Shown one piece after another: positions 59,480 to 64,000 of a DNA stretch of 64,000 nt. The translations under genes were made by a program, and so were the position numbers. This stretch comes from Epiperipatus broadwayi. Its lineage: Eukaryota > Onychophora > Udeonychophora > Euonychophora > Peripatidae. The notes below the pieces were generated by a model. It made no database searches. It had not been told where the DNA came from and saw only the letters and a program-made list of their open reading frames with translations. The stretch covers positions 1,939,243 to 2,003,242 of the forward strand of contig JAQFVV010000207.1 of the NCBI GenBank assembly GCA_028023455.1, written 5' to 3'. Numbering within the stretch: position 1 is the stretch's first letter; every line of letters starts with the position of its first letter.

Positions 59480-60127
59480 AATGAAATATTAGTGAATACA
59501 GTAATCAAAAATTTTTGAAAAAGACAAAATATAATCGATACTTAGGAATGCTCTCGACTATTCTCCTAGTCTTTGTCAATTAGTTCTTTGAAAAGTAAAC
59601 CTACCCATAATTCCATGATCTTAACATTTGCTGACTGCCTATTGATTAAGGCTTGCCTGTATTTATATATTAACATAACTTCTTTTATTTTCCTTTTATT
59701 GTTATTTCTTTCAGTTTGCAATATTTTTACGTTATTAGCATTAAAATTAAAACCATATATACATGATTTATTGTGGTTGTTAAAAATGAAAGCTGATTGA
59801 TACATTATTAACTTCCATTTTTTAGGACCATAATAAATTGTGTATATATGGTTTTAATTTTAATTATAATAACTAAAAATATTGCAAAGTGAAAGAAATA
59901 ACAATAAAAGGAAAATAAAGGAAGTTATGCTAATTATATAAATACAGGCAAGACTTAATCAATAGGTGGTAGTCAGCAAACATTAAATCACGGAATTATG
60001 AGAAGTCTGACCTTTCAAAGAACTACTTGACAAAGACTACTAGGATAGTCGAAAGCACTTCTAAGTGACGATTATATTTTATTTTTTTCAAAAATTTTTG
60101 AATACTGTATTCACTAATATTTAATTA
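59480..60127. repeat. ~650 bp foldback element with ~315 bp arms
   Basis: The left arm 59480-59793 is the imperfect reverse complement of the right arm 59809-60127. Matching pairs include AAATATTAGTGAATACAGT with ACTGTATTCACTAATATTT at the outer ends, TAGTCTTTGTCAA with TTGACAAAGACTA, and AAATTAAAACCATATATAC with GTATATATGGTTTTAATTT near the centre. The loop is only about 15 bp. There is no coding content beyond chance frames on both strands. It could be a long-arm MITE or foldback element, or a hairpin-RNA locus. The arms differ at scattered sites, so it is not brand new. Confidence 0.85.
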
Positions 60128-60146
60128 TATATATATATATAGTCAA

Positions 60147-63100
60147 GGCTACATAAATGAATTTTTCTGTTAACTGAAATAAGATCCTTTGATTTCTCTT
60201 GGAAATGTTAAAGAAATTGAGCAGGGCAAATTCCTAATGTCCACTTCATAGGTCTTGTCTTTGCGGTTGTTATTATTATATGATTATTCATATAGTAAAA
60301 CACATAGGGATGGACTGTGCATCAAAATGCATTATCTAGAGTGGTGAATTTATTGTTTTTTAATTCTTAGTTTAAGAATGGAAACACCATGGTATTTCTT
60401 CTCAGTTGTGTGATAATTCTTAACTGAAATCAGTTGACTATTCTTGAAGGCAAAATGAATATGTGTATAAATAAACTTTTTTTTCTTAATAAATATTGCA
60501 ATCTTGACAGACAAAATAAATCATGGCTTTTATTACCAATAGACTGTAAAGTTGCCATTCAAGGCAGCAGTTGGTGGCCAAAAGCTGAAGGTATTAAGAA
60601 TTTCCTGGTTGCAGACTCATCTCAACTGCAATTCACTTTCAAGTGAAGGAATATTGTAAGAATTGAAGGAATGGTCTCATATTAAATAAGGCATTATTGA
60701 ACTTGGTGAAGATAAAAGAAAAGTGAAGAGACAATTAATTTAGAGAATAAATATGTGCTGTATTACTAAGGCAGAAACATTGGAAGTACAATTGGAGTAG
60801 GATTCAATATAAATAGAAACAACAATGTAAATACTGTTCATGTATCACATAGAGAGGCAGGATTAGTGATACATAATAGCAGATATCAAATGTAGATAAT
60901 TCAAATTTATGCACTAACAATTTCTTATTGTGAAAATAAAGTAGAGGACTTTTATATGGATGTCCAAAAGGCTTTCATTAGACAGAACATTTTAAAATTT
61001 TTATGGAAGACTTTAATGCTAGAATTGGTAAACACTTGAAAGATAAAAATGCTGTAAATAAATTTGACTATGGTGATACAAATGAGAGAGGTCAAAGATG
61101 TGTGGAGTTTTCAGAAAAGATAAACTTTATATTATGAATTTATTTTTTGAAAAAAAATGTTAAATGAAAATGGATATAGAAGCATCCAAATGAAGCTACA
61201 GCAGAATTGGATTATGTTTTCACTAATAGAAAATATGTATTTCAAGATTGTAATGTTCTTAATAAATTCAACACAGGAAATGATCATCAATTAATGAGAT
61301 ATAAGATAATGTTAAAGGAAAATTTAAGAGACAAAAATTCTTAAGAAAAACAATAATCACATTTGATATTCTTAATCTTCAGAAACATTCCAATAAATTT
61401 AAATTAAAACTTGCAAACTGTGTTCAAATATTAACACATTTTGAACATGATTCATATTTGAAATAAATCAATAGGAAGATACCTGATACACATTTAAAAA
61501 CTGCAACAAAGTTAACTTATACAGCAAACTGCAATTGTACAGTAAAATTTTTACTGAGAAAAGACAATTATGAAGAAAAAAGTGAATATACAAATACATA
61601 AAAAGGATGCATTAAGAAGAACTGAATATCTCAAATTTTGTAAAATGGTGCAAAAAGGAGTTGATAATGATATAAAGGAAAGTATAATTGTGAACTAGCA
61701 AGGAAAGCTGTAGAAAAAAATAAAAGTCTCTAAAGTATAAAATAACATATTGGTATTGGTATAAAACATTTCTGCAATAGGACAAAATATCGCACTATTA
61801 CTAAAAAGAGAGATGACATCATGAAATGTGTAAAATAGTTCTATCAAGAATTATGTAGCAATAAAAAACAAAGAAAAATATCCACTTTACCTATTATAAC
61901 TTCTAAACTGCCCAGAATTTTAAATGAAGAAATATGATATGCAATTAAATTTATGAAGAAGGGAAATGATCCAGGTAATAATGGAAATATAATCAATATC
62001 CAAAAAAAGCATGGGAAGAAATAGAAAAAAATGGCAAAGTTGTATGTCAAATGTCTACATGATAAAGATATTCCAGATGATTGAATGAATGCAGTATTAA
62101 TATTAATCTTCAAAAAGGTGATAAAGAAAATAATGGTAATTATAGACCTATCAGTCTTTTATCGATTCTACACAAAATTTTTGCCAAAGTTACAACTCAT
62201 CCACAGTGAACATTGGATTTTAATCAAACAAAAAACAAGCTGGATTTAAAAATGGTTTTATTGCAGTGAAGCATACCCAAGTATTGAGAGAAGTTATAGA
62301 AAGGACTAATTAATATGAGTTGCCATTATGGTTTGGATTTGTAGATGCTGAAAAGGCATTTGATTATTTTTTCAGTGATGTATAGAGCCAGGATATTGCC
62401 ATATTTTGAAGACTATTTATAAATATGCAATAGCTACAATTAGATTATATAATGATGCTAGGAAGGTTAACATTAAGAAGGGTGTTAGACAGGGTAACTC
62501 CATATCCCCAAAACTCTTTACAGCATTTTTCAAGAATGATTTTGTGGATTAAAATGGAAAGCTAAAAGAATAAAAGTAAATGGAGATTATTTAAGTCATC
62601 TAGTTTTTGCAGATGATGTAGTTGTTTTTGAAAATAATTTTATAAAGCTTCAGGAAATGCTGCAAAAGATTTCACACGAAAGTAAGAAAGTAGGATTAAA
62701 AGGAAATGTTAAGAAAACTAAAGTAATATTTTATTCAATAGATTTTATAAAAAAGAAAAGAAAATAAAGATTGATAATGATGAGTTAGATAAAGTTAATA
62801 ACTACAAACATCTTCATCAAATTATTGCTACAGATGGAAACAATTGTTGAAATTAGTCATAGAATTAATCTTAGTTGGAGTGCTTTTGGTAGAAATAATT
62901 TAATATTAACAGGAAATATGCCTATGTGGTTTAAAAGGTTTTTAATAAATGTGTGTTACCAGTTCTTACTTATGAATCAGAGACTCAAACATTTAACAAA
63001 AGAGTAACACAGAGACTTCAATTCTTTCAACAAAGTATGGAGAGATGTATATTGAGAGTAATAAGAAGAGATAGAAAATAACCTATTATGGGTGAAAGAA

Positions 63101-63385
63101 TAAACAGGTGTTACTGATATCATTGAAAGAATTAAAGAACATAAATGAAGTTGGGAAATACATATTGTTAGAAGAGATGATAATAGATGGACCGTTAAAA
63201 TCTTAAACTGAATTCCAAGAGATTATAAAAAACCTAGACAGAGACATGTGAGATGGATGAATGAAATAAGAAAATGTGATGGGATGATGTGCAGAAGAGA
63301 GGCTAAAAATCATAGAAAGTGGATTGAACTTGAAGAGCTTTTCATCCTGCAGTAGATTGATAATGTTTGAAAATGATGATGATGA
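60147..63385 (+). mobile_element. RTE-clade element, copy E, near full length, decayed
   Basis: The plus-strand copy starts GGCTACATAAATGA, the counterpart of the GGCTGCAG start in copy A. It keeps the leader (60180-60640), an endonuclease remnant (GDFNAR-like segment at about 60995-61035), the reverse transcriptase N-terminal part (61450-62150), the palm with an intact FADD codon set at 62606-62617, the C-terminal KWSW..HI-like tail (63140-63355) and a GATGATGATGA 3' end. Many stops and shifts interrupt all frames. It begins about 20 bp after the foldback. No clear TSD could be read. Confidence 0.88.
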
Positions 63386-64000
63386 CTATCAATGTGAGTG
63401 ATAAAAAAACTTATTACCGAATTTAAATTAACTTCACCATGGAACAACATTATCATAAAAAATGTTTCATATTTTCCATCAATAGTAATAACATTTTTTT
63501 ATAGTAACTTTCAACCAAAAATTTTTTGACAAACTTTTTCAAAGGGCTAAGTTAAATGTTTTGATCAAATATATAATAGTAATGAATAAGTAATAGCTTA
63601 GTAATAAAATTTCATGCATTTGTCTGGAAATTAAAACTATGTCTTTAATAATATTTTAAAACAATCCATTTTATAAAAATTTTAAAAATACTTTTTGTAA
63701 TTGATAGATAAATTTTTATTCTTTTTTTTTTTTTGTAGTTAAAATATTGACACATCTTTGAATTTAGTTGGCACATGTATACATATGAGTGCAAAAAATA
63801 AAATCAGTAAGTTTGAAGCAAACATAAAAACAATTTTTTAAATTTCTTCAGACTTTCTTTTAAAGAATTGTACCTCTTTGGCTTTAATATTGAAAAGAGA
63901 TACTTTAACATCAACAATATGGTTGTATCCATTCAAATTTAAATGAGTCAATAATTTGGATATGCAGTTGTAAATAGCTATCCAAATTTTTGTAGCATAA
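63386..64000. other. AT-rich sequence to the window end
   Basis: Nothing was recognised. There is a T run at about 63722-63735. Confidence 0.5.

Noticed and set aside
59566-59805. Mirror-image frames at 59566-59805 and 59573-59800
   Set aside because: They lie in the foldback arm, have AT-driven composition and no motif.

Overview
This window looks like a gene-poor stretch of a strongly AT-rich animal genome, probably an invertebrate. It is dominated by decayed transposable elements. I could not recognise any host protein-coding gene, rRNA or tRNA. The organism call rests on composition, on endonuclease-type non-LTR elements, on Penelope-like elements (PLEs) with GIY-YIG domains, and on hammerhead-ribozyme repeats. 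It cannot be narrowed to a phylum from the sequence alone.

Layout. 0.15-0.85 kb holds a ~240 bp tandem repeat. 1.8-7.1 kb is a (TA)n-flanked repeat split by a nearly intact RTE-clade retrotransposon with a 12 bp target-site duplication (TSD). 7.9-10.5 kb is a GC-richer fossil of a second APE-type non-LTR element, with a 25 N assembly gap. 10.9-12.0 kb is a ~400 bp tandem array whose minus strand carries hammerhead ribozymes. 12.0-14.4 kb is the 3' part of a PLE interrupted by a 1.53 kb terminal-inverted-repeat (TIR) transposon with an exact 8 bp TSD. 14.8-18.2 kb has two more copies of the (TA)n-flanked repeat. 23.1-28.4 kb has RTE remnants, one split by a 1.23 kb inverted pair of 456 bp hammerhead units with a ~14 bp TSD. 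31.9-33.4 kb has two head-to-head PLE fragments. 36.0-38.7 kb has a rearranged RTE copy. 43.6-45.3 kb has a probable PLE relic next to a decayed copy of the TIR transposon. 46.0-49.9 kb has RTE remnants, one with a 14 bp TSD. 51.3-51.5 kb has a decayed hammerhead unit. 52.7-58.1 kb has a third non-LTR element split by ~3 kb of unidentified DNA. 59.5-60.1 kb is a ~650 bp foldback. 60.1-63.4 kb is a further RTE copy.

The most interesting content is two different repeat families (periods ~401-408 bp and 456 bp). Each encodes a foldable type I hammerhead ribozyme with a minimal stem III and cleavage after C17, and they share a palindromic module. This fits the retrozyme type of small, circular-RNA-producing, non-autonomous retroelement known from plants and animals. 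PLE relics in the same window offer a plausible source of the reverse transcriptase. That link is inference.
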